DNA of 60,000 nucleotides from Glandiceps talaboti. Taxonomy: Eukaryota; Hemichordata; Enteropneusta; Spengelidae. Shown here piece after piece: positions 36,201 to 41,815 of this stretch; position 1 is the stretch's first letter, and every line of letters starts with the position of its first letter. The notes under the pieces were generated by a model that saw nothing but the letters and a program-made list of their open reading frames with translations, was not told the origin of the DNA and did no database searches. The DNA is taken from NCBI RefSeq assembly GCF_964340395.1, contig NC_135551.1, positions 30,111,455 to 30,171,454 of the forward strand, written 5' to 3'. Position numbers and translations under genes: made by a program.

Positions 36201-39200
36201 GTCGTTTATCAAAGACTTGCACTGGTAACATTGATTGCAAATCAAGCCCTAAGGTAATTAGACAGTATTCTGACCCATCTAATCAACGATGCGTTGTTCC
36301 CATTTTTGAGCAATATCTACGACTGATAGGTTCATCGGGACGCTTTTATCGGCGACCTATGCCAAATAGACAAACAGACAGTTCATGTCAAATAGTCTTT
36401 TCACAGCAAGCTATAGGCATTAATACACTCAGAAAATATCTGAAGGCCATGTACAAAGAAGCCGGAATCGACTACGAATCTCAAAATCGGAACATTACAA
36501 ACCACAGTGGTAAAGTTACCTGTTGCACAAGACTGTACGAAAAAGGGTTCGATGAACAGTCAATAACCGGAAGAAGTGGTCATCGTTCGACAGCCGTGAG
36601 AAGCTACAAACGCCCATCGGAAGATTTATTGCAAAATATTTCAAACACCCTCCAGCCTCCTAAACCTAAGGAGTTAAAGATCTCTCCCTTGAGAGAACCG
36701 GCCGTTGAGTATTGTCCAAAGACAGCAGAACGTACGTCTAGTACTCAGAGTAACGTGTTACACATCGTTGTTCCTGACGGAGTTGACTCAGTGTGTTTGG
36801 AACGATCCGGGAAAAAAATGACAATTACGTTTGACTTCTAATGCTTTCTAGCAATGAATGCGTTTTCAAATTGCAGTCACACATCCTCCTGAATAAAACT
36901 GATTGTTTGTCATGACGAGAAGTGTATTTGTTGATGTTGATGTTCATGTTGATGAATGTATTGTTGAATACCATATATCAGGTGGCTATACCCTGTCAAC
37001 CAATCAGAGGCAAGACTCGTGCCGTGGATTATGGTCATAATGTACTAGTGAAGAGTGGGTTATGGCTTATAATCTACGGCAATCCTGTACCCTGATTGGT
37101 GGACGGAGTGTAGCCGTGTGATAAGGATACTTACCTTCTCGTATGATGGATACAATCCTAGTCCCAATTGTTAAAGATAAAAATGGTGATGTTACTGACA
37201 AGGGAAACTATCAACCTATAGCCATTGCGACAGCTCTTTGAAAGCTATGTGAAAAATTAATACTTGACAAGTGTGAGCAATTTCTACATACAAGTGATTA
37301 CCAGTTTGGTTTTAAAGAGGGACATGCGACTGACATGTGCATTTTTTTAATGAAGGAAGTAATCGACTTTTATAATCGCCATAATAGCCCAGTTTTTCTA
37401 TGTTTTCTTGATGCCACCAAAGCGTTTGACAGGATCAATCATAGGACCCTGTTCAGAAAACTTATTGATCGGCGTGTTCCTACATTTATAGTGAGAATGC
37501 TTGTTTTTTGGTATCGCCATCAAACATTCCATGTCAGGTGGGGGTCGACCAATCTCTGACAGTTTAGAAGTCAGTAATGGTGTAAGACAAGGAGGTATTT
37601 TATCACCTCGGCTATTCGCAGTGTATATGGATAAATCAAGTGATTCTTTGGGCGAAGTAAATACTGGCTGTTACATTGCTGGTAAATGTTTTAATCATTT
37701 GTTATTTGCGGATGATATCGTTCTTATTTGTCCTTCTGTGAAGGGACTATACAGACTGTTACGCTCTTTTTCAAGCTATGCTGTAACCCATGATATCATT
37801 TTTAATGCAAAGAAATCCAAGTGTCTTTATGTGATGCCAAAGCAATGCAAAATCTCTCGTGTACCACATGTTTATCTGAGCGACTCAACCTTGGCATTTG
37901 TTAGCAAACATTCTTACCTAGGAGTCGTCTTGAATTATATTGGAAACGACAAAGATGATATCAAACTGCAAATGAGAAGTTTTTATGCTAGTGCTAATAG
38001 TTTAATTCGTAATTTTAATTGTTGCTCTTTTGCAGTGAAGATAAATTTATTTAAAGCGTATTGTTCTTCATTGTACCGTGCTCATCTCTGGAATGTCTTT
38101 ACTCCAACTTGTTTAAATGAAGTCAAAGTTACATATAATAATGCTTTTCGTATGTTGCTAGGGGTGAAGCAACGTATCAGTATTTCTGAAACCTTTGTGA
38201 GTGATAACATAATGACGTTTTCATGTAAGCAGCGGATGGCACGATCAAAGTTCTATTTGAGATTACTGAACAGTCAGAATACTTTAAGTGAAGCCAGTTT
38301 ATCACCGACTGTAATCAGGGATAGCAAATATATAGAGATTGTTTGTGACTTTTGATCAACAGTGTCTGGAATTTTTTTGGCTTCTTTCATTAGTATAACC
38401 TTTCCTGTCACTTGTTCATGTTACCTAGACTGTCTCTTGTGTTTTTGTCGTATTTCACTTTGTCTTTTGTATGTGTTTTATATGTTTTTTATGAGCATGT
38501 TCTCGAAGTAAATCAATAAATAAATTAAAAAAAATATAACAAATGAATTAACAAAATATATAAATTAAATTAAGTCGAAGAATATTCAATCAAATACATC
38601 AGTAATGCCATGGACCTGGTGGGGGTTTAGAAATAGTTCTACCACTAGTCTAGCCCACAACCCTTACAGAATGAGTTAAGTTGAAAATGACTTCAGTATG
38701 ATAAGAAATCTTTCAATTAAAATTGATTTTAAAATGTGATGATGTCCATGGTTTGTGTTATGAAATGTTCCTCAATGGTTTGAATATTTTGGAAAGATGT
38801 ATTGTTCTATTTTAGCGAATCACTTGGGAGAGTAAGTGGTTTAACCAAAATATGCAAGGTAAAGAATTAATGCTCTGAGTTCAGAATCACTATAGGGTAT
38901 GATTCCAAAGCAAGGAAATACTGTTTTGTGATTGATGTTATGTTTTGATAAATAGAAAGAGTAAGTTAAAGTAAAGAATTCATAGCTACGATAAAGCTGA
39001 TTATTTTGGCAGAGACTAATCACAAATGATAATTTTCTTATGTACAGTTGAAACATCAGGTATTTTAGTAAAGATACCATCTATTAGAATTCAGTTATGT
39101 TGTCTTGTTGTATCACGGCGAAACTTAAACCATTACTATGGTTGAAACCTGGTTTCAAGTTCGTTGGGTCATTGACATACTTTAGTTGGACTGATCCTTG

Positions 39201-40991
39201 TTTATCTAACAAACTCACTTTTCTTAGTCAAACAAAGTTATTAAGGATGTTATTCTGATAGATAGCACTTTTCTTATTTTCAGTCCCTGGTTCAGTTTCC
39301 TAAAATCAAGAGACAAGTGCTAATATGCAAACCAGAAGTCAAGAGTCCCAAAGAGTTTAATGATGGCTCTCTCTTCTGGGTCAACCAGGATTTTGGAGTT
39401 GTGTAAGTACTGTCAATGTGTAGAAATTTGCCCATCATAGTAACTCCTGCTAATGCAGGAGGTGTGTAAGTACTGTCAATGTGTAGAAATTTGCCCATCA
39501 TAGTAACTCGTGATAATGCAGGAGGTGTGTAAGTACTGTCAATGTGTAGAAATTTGCCCATCATAGTAACCCGTGATAATGCAGGAGGTGTGTAAGTACT
39601 GTCAATGTGTAGAAATTTGCCCATCATAGTAACCCGTGATAATGCAGGAGGTGTGTAAGTACTGTCAATGTGTAGAAATTTGCCCATCATAGCAACCCGT
39701 GATAATGCAGGAGGTGTGTAAGTACTGTCAATGTGTAGAAATTTGCCCATCATAGTAACTCCTGGTAATGCAGGAGGTGTGTATGTACTGCCAATGTGTA
39801 GAAATGTGCCCATCATAGTAACTCCTGGTAATGCAGGAGGTGTGTATGTACTGCCAATGTGTAGAAATTTGCCCATCACAGTAACTCCTGGTAATGCAGG
39901 AGGTGTGTAAGTACAGTCAATGCATAGAAATGAGCCCATCATAGTAACTCCTGGCAGTGTTGACAAGATGTTGGCGAAAAATTGGAATTTGGAATAATTA
40001 TGAATAATTTTCTGACACAATCTGTGAGTAATCACATTTGAAATTTCTTTATTTGAAATTGACTCATCTAAAATCACTTTGAAATTGACTTATCTAAAAT
40101 CACTTTAACATTTTCACTTGAGTCAAAATAGCTTATAACCACTTTATACCATAGTATTGACAAATGCTAACAATGGATGATTTCAATCTGTCATTTTTCT
40201 GCAGCAAGAATGGCAAACTCCAGAAACGTGGTAAGCTGAATCTAATAGGTAGATTACAGTTATCTACAGAGAGAAGTTCAGAAGAAGATAAAGAAGGCAT
40301 TGTACAACTCAGAATACTTCGAACTCAGGTCAGTGTTGAATCTGGATTCTAAAACCACTAAACCCCCCCCCCCCCCCCCCCCCTTCGGTCACAAATATGA
40401 CTTTCCACATCCCCTGAACCACCCCTTCGCTCTGTCTGTCAAGTGTATCACTCCACATCTACTGAGCTCTCCCTTCCCTGTCTGTCAAATGTATCATTCC
40501 ACAACTACTGAGCTCTCCCTTCCTTGTCTGTGAAATATGGCATTACACATCCACTAAGCCCTCTAGGTCAGTGACAAATATGGCATTACACATCCACTAA
40601 GCTCTCTAGGTCAGTGACAAATGTGGCTTTCTACAGCACCTATTTTTGATGTTTGACATTACATATTACATGTACTGTAATTTTTTTGAAAATTTGAATT
40701 CACGTTATTTCTTCTTTTCTTTTTTTACATGATTGAATTTGATGTAAATAGTGTTTCTGAATGAATACTTGTATTTTGTTTACTCTCTTTACACAGGAGG
40801 CAATTGTGAAAATAATGAAAATGAGAAAGAAAATAAGCAATGCTCAACTCCAAACAGAACTGGTAGAAATTCTGAAAAATATGTTCCTGCCATCCAAGAA
40901 AATGATAAAAGAACAGATAGAGTGGTTGATTGAGCACAAATACATGAAACGGGATGAAGATAACATCAATATGTTCATTTACATGGCCTAA
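14913..40991 (+). CDS. CUL5: Cullin-5, complete, 19 coding exons
   Basis: Exons: 14913-14936, 16191-16300, 17470-17569, 18842-19024, 19640-19781, 21585-21730, 23474-23554, 24205-24298, 24812-24942, 25918-26025, 27336-27400, 27674-27806, 27994-28125, 28683-28809, 29480-29652, 30569-30730, 39284-39402, 40205-40328, 40797-40991. They sum to 2349 nt, 782 residues plus TAA (human 780), with agreeing phases throughout. Residues 1-380 are the cullin repeats (N-terminal part binds Elongin C/SOCS-box receptors), about 390-640 the cullin homology region that binds the RING partner (RBX2/RNF7 in animals), and the end a winged-helix domain with the neddylation motif IMKMRKK (K726). The product is the scaffold of CRL5 ubiquitin ligases. 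Identity is near-certain: long stretches such as [20 protein letters not shown] are shared with vertebrate CUL5 and not with CUL1-4. Introns are rich in minisatellites and transposons. Confidence 0.98.
15522..15650. repeat. 26-bp minisatellite, CUL5 intron 1
   Basis: Five near-perfect copies of a unit beginning 'agctgtgtcagactgtgttt' with 26-bp periodicity. Confidence 0.92.
16191..16300 (+). CDS. CUL5: CUL5 coding exon 2
   Basis: Residues 9-45 ([14 protein letters not shown]... to EWQDLFW). Acceptor TTTAACAG, donor GTATGT, ends after two bases of the Trp codon. Confidence 0.97.
16390..16786. repeat. 80-bp minisatellite, CUL5 intron 2
   Basis: Five copies of an 80-bp unit starting at 16390, 16470, 16550, 16630 and 16710 ('ttgaacctgtgcaataattt...'), differing by a few substitutions. 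The last copy is interrupted by the TIR element that starts at 16787. Confidence 0.95.
16787..17054. mobile_element. Small TIR element (hAT-like MITE)
   Basis: A 268-bp segment beginning AGGGGTGAACAAATC and ending GATTTGTTCATCCCT, imperfect terminal inverted repeats, flanked on both sides by AATATCC (16780-16786 and 17055-17061), a probable 7-8 bp target duplication. The CAGGGGTGAACAA-type end and about 8-bp duplication resemble hAT-derived MITEs. It is non-coding and lies in CUL5 intron 2. Confidence 0.7.
17470..17569 (+). CDS. CUL5: CUL5 coding exon 3
   Basis: Residues 45-78 ([20 protein letters not shown]... to KQAQR). Acceptor GTTTTCAG, donor GTAAAT. Confidence 0.97.
17690..18060. repeat. 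Degenerate repeat, CUL5 intron 3
   Basis: Irregular repetition of 'actgtcaagccagtat', 'cagatagccaagtctctggg' and 'gggggcagatggctta' modules, about 40-65 bp spacing. Confidence 0.8.
18311..18354. repeat. Spacerless 44-bp palindrome, CUL5 intron 3
   Basis: The two 22-nt halves (18311-18332 and 18333-18354) are inverted repeats with 20 of 22 positions matching and no loop; centre GATATC, outer ends ACCATGG/CCATGGT. It abuts the 68-bp array. Confidence 0.9.
18356..18851. repeat. 68-bp minisatellite containing splice-acceptor copies, CUL5 intron 3
   Basis: Seven copies of a 68-bp unit ('agagttatataaatgtg' ... 'catattataacaatgtttac' ... 'atctgtaccacac'). The eighth, partial copy is the real exon 4 acceptor and its first 9-10 coding bases (CCACACAG|AGAGTTATA). 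Each full copy therefore carries CACACAG|AGAGTTATA or a near-variant. Confidence 0.95.
18842..19024 (+). CDS. CUL5: CUL5 coding exon 4
   Basis: Residues 79-139 ([19 protein letters not shown]... to DSIVRK). The acceptor CCACACAG is the last member of a tandem array of near-identical acceptor sequences in intron 3. Donor GTAAGT. Residues 118-133 form the family's variable linker. Confidence 0.95.
19200..19480. repeat. (CA)n/(TG)n microsatellite, CUL5 intron 4
   Basis: A nearly pure (CA)n core at about 19278-19330 with degenerate CA/TG flanks. The apparent Cys-Val and Thr-His reading frames across it are artefacts. Confidence 0.95.
19640..19781 (+). CDS. CUL5: CUL5 coding exon 5
   Basis: Residues 140-187 ([18 protein letters not shown]... 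to VIGVRESY). Acceptor ATCTTTAG, donor GTGAGA. Confidence 0.97.
19826..20990. repeat. 74-bp minisatellite, CUL5 intron 5
   Basis: About 15-16 copies of a 74-bp unit. Each contains GGTAAGTAGG, a strong donor-like sequence, and an internal inverted repeat GGTAAAAT ... ATTTTACC that could form a hairpin. Confidence 0.95.
21585..21730 (+). CDS. CUL5: CUL5 coding exon 6
   Basis: Residues 187-235 ([14 protein letters not shown]... to GVQNYMKY). Acceptor ATTCCAG, donor GTAAGT. Confidence 0.97.
21906..22016 (+). mobile_element. 5'-truncated LINE 3' end with (GATA)n tail, CUL5 intron 6
   Basis: About 110 bp practically identical to the 3' end (reverse complement) of the minus-strand LINE at 31492-31594: the C-terminal coding end, the 'ggatatttggcgctatataa' 3' UTR and the AGAT-repeat tail. 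It is a second, severely 5'-truncated copy of the same family. Confidence 0.85.
22087..23207. repeat. 41-42 bp minisatellite, CUL5 intron 6
   Basis: About 27 copies of a unit beginning 'gggctaacaaactgatcagc', then 'attgtgaggggtgtaccaca'; one-base length variants (ggggt/gggt) shift frames between copies. It contains TGATCA. Long reading frames on both strands are repeat artefacts. Confidence 0.97.
23474..23554 (+). CDS. CUL5: CUL5 coding exon 7
   Basis: 27 codons, residues 236-262 ([20 protein letters not shown]... to SVQA). Donor GTAAGT is followed within 10 nt by a long T run (about 23564-23588). Confidence 0.97.
23655..23740 (+). mobile_element. LINE-like 3' tail with (AAT)n, CUL5 intron 7
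   Basis: 'gagcactgagacgtagtgta' followed by 'gtgcgcttttaagaaattaa' and (AAT)n resembles the 3' terminus of L2/RTE-type elements (…gcgctttaagaaat + microsatellite). Too short to classify. Confidence 0.45.
24166..24200. repeat. (TTG)n next to the exon 8 acceptor
   Basis: About 11 TTG units end four bases before exon 8 and form most of the region where the polypyrimidine tract is expected. Confidence 0.9.
24205..24298 (+). CDS. CUL5: CUL5 coding exon 8
   Basis: Residues 263-293 plus one base ([20 protein letters not shown]... to NETE). The acceptor TGTCTAG directly follows a (TTG)n microsatellite. Confidence 0.97.
24432..24776. repeat. 21-bp minisatellite with alternating variants, CUL5 intron 8
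   Basis: About 16 copies of 'attatcacca(c/t)agataatca' + c, in which ACAG and ATAG variants largely alternate (a 42-bp higher-order dimer). Each unit holds GATAAT-CAC-ATTATC, a short hairpin, and an acceptor-like CACCACAG. Confidence 0.93.
24812..24942 (+). CDS. CUL5: CUL5 coding exon 9
   Basis: Residues 294-337 ([20 protein letters not shown]... to AADIITT). Acceptor TTCCCTAG, donor GTAAGT. Confidence 0.97.
24955..25560. repeat. Probable dispersed repeat in CUL5 intron 9
   Basis: Contains 'tgtccgtccgtctgtacgtt' and multiple TGACCTTTGACC / CAAGGTCAAA modules typical of high-copy invertebrate intron repeats. No terminal repeats or coding capacity were recognised, so the class is unknown. Confidence 0.4.
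25918..26025 (+). CDS. CUL5: CUL5 coding exon 10
   Basis: 36 codons, residues 338-373 ([20 protein letters not shown]... to TSRDK). Acceptor CTTACAG, donor GTAAAT. Confidence 0.97.
26131..27090. repeat. 36-bp minisatellite, CUL5 intron 10
   Basis: About 26 copies of a 36-bp unit ('tatatttccatagctactct' + 'gggtaccagtgtgaca'). Because 36 is a multiple of three it stays open in several frames (up to 435 codons on the minus strand). Copies 1-7 alternate CAG/CAA at one site; later copies are nearly all CAA. Each unit has acceptor-like TTTCTATAG and donor-like GGGTACCA. Confidence 0.97.
27336..27400 (+). CDS. CUL5: CUL5 coding exon 11
   Basis: Residues 374-394 plus two bases ([20 protein letters not shown], then K). 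Acceptor TTGACAG, donor GTAAGT. Confidence 0.97.
27674..27806 (+). CDS. CUL5: CUL5 coding exon 12
   Basis: Residues 395-439 ([20 protein letters not shown]... to SKLRNV); start of the cullin homology domain. Acceptor CTTACAG, donor GTAAGT. Confidence 0.98.
27994..28125 (+). CDS. CUL5: CUL5 coding exon 13
   Basis: 44 codons, residues 440-483 ([20 protein letters not shown]... to VEWLR). Acceptor TTTCAAG, donor GTAAGT. Confidence 0.98.
28200..28515. repeat. Degenerate minisatellite with X-box motifs, CUL5 intron 13
   Basis: About six degenerate copies of a 40-50 bp unit. Four carry an exact GTTTCCATGGTAAC (28265-28278, 28352-28365, 28442-28455, 28486-28499), and two more copies (about 28308 and 28398) are mutated. 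Confidence 0.85.
28683..28809 (+). CDS. CUL5: CUL5 coding exon 14
   Basis: Residues 484-525 plus one base ([20 protein letters not shown]... to HSAIA). Acceptor CCTGTAG, donor GTAAGT. Confidence 0.97.
29085..29350 (-). mobile_element. Retroelement-like fragment, CUL5 intron 14
   Basis: Starts with (AAT)n followed by 'gcaaatttataatgtgcctt' and 'tcctcctgagagctcaagac', the arrangement of a minus-strand LINE/SINE 3' end. No coding region was recognised and the right boundary is uncertain. Confidence 0.4.
29480..29652 (+). CDS. CUL5: CUL5 coding exon 15
   Basis: Residues 526-583 ([20 protein letters not shown]... to HHLMSNGI). Acceptor ACCTTAG. The donor, in context GGAATA|GTAAGT, is the first copy of a downstream array of the same sequence. 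Confidence 0.97.
29641..30170. repeat. 49/53-bp minisatellite containing splice-donor copies, CUL5 intron 15
   Basis: Two alternating units of about 53 and 49 bp (102-bp dimer). Each begins GGGAATAGTAAGTGGAAA, matching the real exon 15 junction GGAATA|GTAAGTAGAAA. Eight copies keep GTAAGT and one has GTATGT. Confidence 0.95.
30175..30415 (-). mobile_element. tRNA-derived SINE-like element, CUL5 intron 15
   Basis: On the minus strand the segment begins with GGTGGTCGAGTGGTGAAAC, an A-box-like start, and has GGGGTTTGATT, a degenerate B-box, about 35 nt on, as in tRNA(Ser/Leu)-derived SINE heads. The body contains the 'ggaggaaaccagagtacccg' module seen in many invertebrate dispersed repeats. Confidence 0.5.
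30569..30730 (+). CDS. CUL5: CUL5 coding exon 16
   Basis: 54 codons, residues 584-637 ([20 protein letters not shown]... to RRTLW). Acceptor TTGACAG, donor GTGAGT. Confidence 0.98.
30853..31131 (+). pseudogene. Short open segment, possible transposon ORF1 remnant
   Basis: An open frame with no clear start, encoding [20 protein letters not shown] and then a basic [15 protein letters not shown] segment, ending in TAA. It lies just left of the LINE cluster in CUL5 intron 16. It could be an ORF1/gag-like remnant or chance; no recognised domain. Confidence 0.25.
31488..33810 (-). mobile_element. Non-LTR retrotransposon (LINE), 5'-truncated, CUL5 intron 16
   Basis: Minus-strand LINE with an RT-bearing coding region and a 3' UTR ending in a (TAGA)n tail at 31488-31512. 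A near-identical 3' end copy sits in intron 6. The endonuclease domain is absent. The left neighbour (31341-31440) carries another (AAT)n tail that may belong to a second insertion. Confidence 0.9.
31561..33805 (-). pseudogene. LINE reverse transcriptase, frameshifted
   Basis: The main frame (31561-33465, 634 codons) contains RT motifs: [66 protein letters not shown] (the YADD-type catalytic motif as FADD), and a C-terminal Cys/His cluster [20 protein letters not shown] (zinc-binding RT tail). The segment ending [11 protein letters not shown] lies in another frame (about 33422-33805), so one indel near 33450 breaks the gene. Clade not assigned; an L2/CR1/jockey-like element is likely. Confidence 0.93.
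33856..35182 (+). pseudogene. LINE endonuclease and N-terminal RT, degenerate
   Basis: Exonuclease-endonuclease-phosphatase type domain: [32 protein letters not shown], then after a frameshift [11 protein letters not shown] (family SDHxP). Further frames encode HFEGLV and [20 protein letters not shown], the conserved approach to the RT domain. Several frameshifts make it non-functional. Confidence 0.85.
35183..35309. repeat. Left fold-back hairpin of the recombinase element
   Basis: Arms 35194-35223 and 35257-35286 match at 28 of 30 positions. Between them is a GC-rich imperfect inner stem (AACACGAGGGC / GCCCCGAGTGTT), and weaker outer pairing extends to about 35183 and 35309. Confidence 0.9.
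35423..36841 (+). CDS. Crypton/KIAA1958-like tyrosine recombinase, intact
   Basis: 472 codons without introns, within the insertion that splits the LINE. The C-terminal half follows the tyrosine-recombinase catalytic order: a first Arg (GFRAMDEH, R231), the HxxR box as NHSGK (H361..K364, Lys in place of Arg), the GH box (GRSGH, H387) and the nucleophile (VRSYKR, Y395). The N-terminal 60-180 region ([45 protein letters not shown]) resembles a SAM-like core-binding domain of KIAA1958/QRICH1/ZMYM-related proteins. Such enzymes cut and rejoin DNA through a 3'-phosphotyrosine. M7 is an alternative start. The family is assigned from motifs only; whether Lys364 allows full activity is unknown. Confidence 0.85.
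   Translation: MIEGLSMNLETSFNFGVQWDEVTLTQLDSIPTQELCPVSGPINENRFAKPLTESQFQQSLSERIPVRTRHANSWALCLYNEWATWRKVQIYSVVDHHWPIPTLESGSLESLDYWLARFIYEIKRKDGKPYPPNTLTNVAARLQRHLVDVCDRRDVHLFKKTDGTFKTFRNALEKRKKELMSEGVGVVVRKADPVTEDDEKVLWESGVFDTKTARGLSYIVYFYNCKMFGFRAMDEHVNLDASQFHVGFDDKGRKFLQYEGRLSKTCTGNIDCKSSPKVIRQYSDPSNQRCVVPIFEQYLRLIGSSGRFYRRPMPNRQTDSSCQIVFSQQAIGINTLRKYLKAMYKEAGIDYESQNRNITNHSGKVTCCTRLYEKGFDEQSITGRSGHRSTAVRSYKRPSEDLLQNISNTLQPPKPKELKISPLREPAVEYCPKTAERTSSTQSNVLHIVVPDGVDSVCLERSGKKMTITFDF
36977..37122. repeat. Right fold-back hairpin of the recombinase element
   Basis: Arms 36977-37040 and 37060-37122 are imperfect inverted repeats (roughly 70% matching by eye), including exact CCAATCAG/CTGATTGG and GATTAT/ATAATC segments, with a loop of about 19 nt. 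Confidence 0.85.
37125..38355 (+). pseudogene. LINE reverse transcriptase C-terminal part, degenerate
   Basis: Begins [19 protein letters not shown], then GNYQPIA (family NYRPIA), an in-frame stop, [29 protein letters not shown], a frameshift near 37545, [19 protein letters not shown] and [13 protein letters not shown] (catalytic FADD). The frame closes at 38355. Confidence 0.9.
39284..39402 (+). CDS. CUL5: CUL5 coding exon 17
   Basis: Residues 638-676 plus two bases ([20 protein letters not shown]... to NQDFGV). Acceptor ATTTTCAG. Donor GTAAGT is the first copy of a 63-bp array. Confidence 0.96.
39395..39960. repeat. 63-bp minisatellite containing splice-donor copies, CUL5 intron 17
   Basis: About nine copies of a 63-bp unit. 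The first begins at the exon 17 junction itself (GGAGTTGT|GTAAGTACTG); later copies carry GGAGGTGT|GTAAGTACTG, with GTAAGT at 39466, 39529, 39592, 39655, 39718 and 39907 and mutated GTATGT at 39781 and 39844. The 261-codon antisense frame over it is an artefact of the 21-codon unit. Confidence 0.96.
40205..40328 (+). CDS. CUL5: CUL5 coding exon 18
   Basis: Residues 677-718 ([20 protein letters not shown]... to LRILRTQ). Acceptor TTCTGCAG. The donor GTCAGT is the weakest in the gene and is followed 34 bp later by a C run (about 40363-40383). Confidence 0.96.
40363..40383. repeat. C homopolymer in CUL5 intron 18
   Basis: About 21 consecutive C, 34 bp after the exon 18 donor. Confidence 0.95.
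40797..40991 (+). CDS. CUL5: CUL5 coding exon 19, neddylation/winged-helix end and stop
   Basis: 64 codons plus TAA ([20 protein letters not shown]... to FIYMA). K726 in IMKMRKK is the expected NEDD8 acceptor. The C-terminal YMA is conserved. Acceptor TTACACAG. Confidence 0.98.
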   Translation, partial: EAIVKIMKMRKKISNAQLQTELVEILKNMFLPSKKMIKEQIEWLIEHKYMKRDEDNINMFIYMA

Positions 40992-41490
40992 ACTTGCCCA
41001 TCCCTTCCAGGACCCTGCTTAACCCTCAGTTAATTGGGATGGTCCAATTCAAATATTTACCAGCAGAGTTAGAGGGACAGTATTTTATTTATACCAGGTT
41101 CTTTTTTATGCCAATGGCATCTGAGTTGTAGATATTTAGGAACCCCCATTTTGTATCTAAGGTAAGGACATGGAATAGTCCAAGTATATTTACAGATCTG
41201 AGAATTTGGAATATTCCATTATATAGATGGTGTTTAGGATTCAATTTTGAGGAACTGACTTTTCATACTACAGCTAGGAAGGCATTTCATAGTAAAGTAG
41301 AATTTCTATGTCAAGCTTGAATCCATTCTTGCAAACCAGAGCTGATATATCTTATGCTACACTGTGAAATATTCTCTTGATGGTGTGTTTTGGGCAGTGC
41401 CTTAAAAGAGTTTATGGTTTATGACAATGGTTTGAATCCGGCACTATGATAAAACAGTGTATTGTTGGATTAGAATAAACCGAAATGGTG
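40992..41490 (+). other. CUL5 3' UTR (probable)
   Basis: Non-coding sequence after the TAA. The first clear AATAAA is at 41474-41479, giving a 3' UTR of about 0.5 kb. The true cleavage site is not determinable from sequence alone. Confidence 0.45.
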
Positions 41491-41626
41491 CTGGTAGGCA
41501 AATTTATGATATGGTATACAGTGCTGTTTAAAGGCCAACTTTGAAAAGGATTAAATATTAGGTGTGAAAATCAGTTATCTGACAAAGTTATAGAAAAAGT
41601 TGGTCCAGAACAAAAGAATGATCCTA

Positions 41627-41815
41627 TGTAATCCTTAGGGCTCCACCGATAAGATAACACTAATATGAGAACATGGGATTGAAACCCTGGCCTTTAAGTC
41701 TCCACTGATAAGATAACACTAATGTGAGAACACGGGATTGAAGCCCTGGTCTTCAAGTCTCCACTGATAAGATAACACTAATGTGAAAACACGGGATTGA
41801 AACCCTGACCTTTAA
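41627..41815. repeat. Three-copy 61-bp tandem repeat downstream of CUL5
   Basis: Three copies containing 'ctccactgataagataacac' and 'cgggattgaaaccctg'. Confidence 0.85.

Larger units (their letters stand above)
35183..37124 (+). mobile_element. Tyrosine-recombinase (Crypton-like) element with fold-back ends
   Basis: A 1.94-kb insertion inside the plus-strand LINE. Deleting it joins TCTCAT to GGATAC, restoring the LINE reading S-H-G-Y-L-P, so it inserted with no detectable target duplication (0-1 bp ambiguity), as expected for tyrosine-recombinase transposons rather than DDE ones. It carries one intact 472-codon gene, and each end holds a long imperfect hairpin (35183-35309 and 36977-37122). 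A TTATCAC(C)ACGGC motif occurs at 35291-35303 and, inverted, at the right end (37113-37124). Confidence 0.75.
33840..38540 (+). mobile_element. Second LINE, plus strand, split by a recombinase element
   Basis: Two LINE pieces, 33840-35182 and 37125-38540, are collinear around the 35183-37124 insertion. The left piece has an endonuclease ([14 protein letters not shown] end motif) and the beginning of RT; the right piece has the rest of RT. An A-rich tail follows at about 38510-38545. It sits head-to-head with the minus-strand LINE. Confidence 0.88.

Noticed and set aside
35188-37124. GTGATA direct repeat at both ends of the recombinase element as a target duplication
   Set aside because: Keeping one copy in the LINE would insert stop codons between S-H and G-Y-L-P. 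The zero-duplication junction restores the family motif and is preferred, though a recombination core of this kind cannot be excluded.
39292-40077. 261-codon minus-strand frame with 21-residue repeats
   Set aside because: Antisense to exon 17 and the 63-bp donor array (63 = 21 codons). Repeat artefact.
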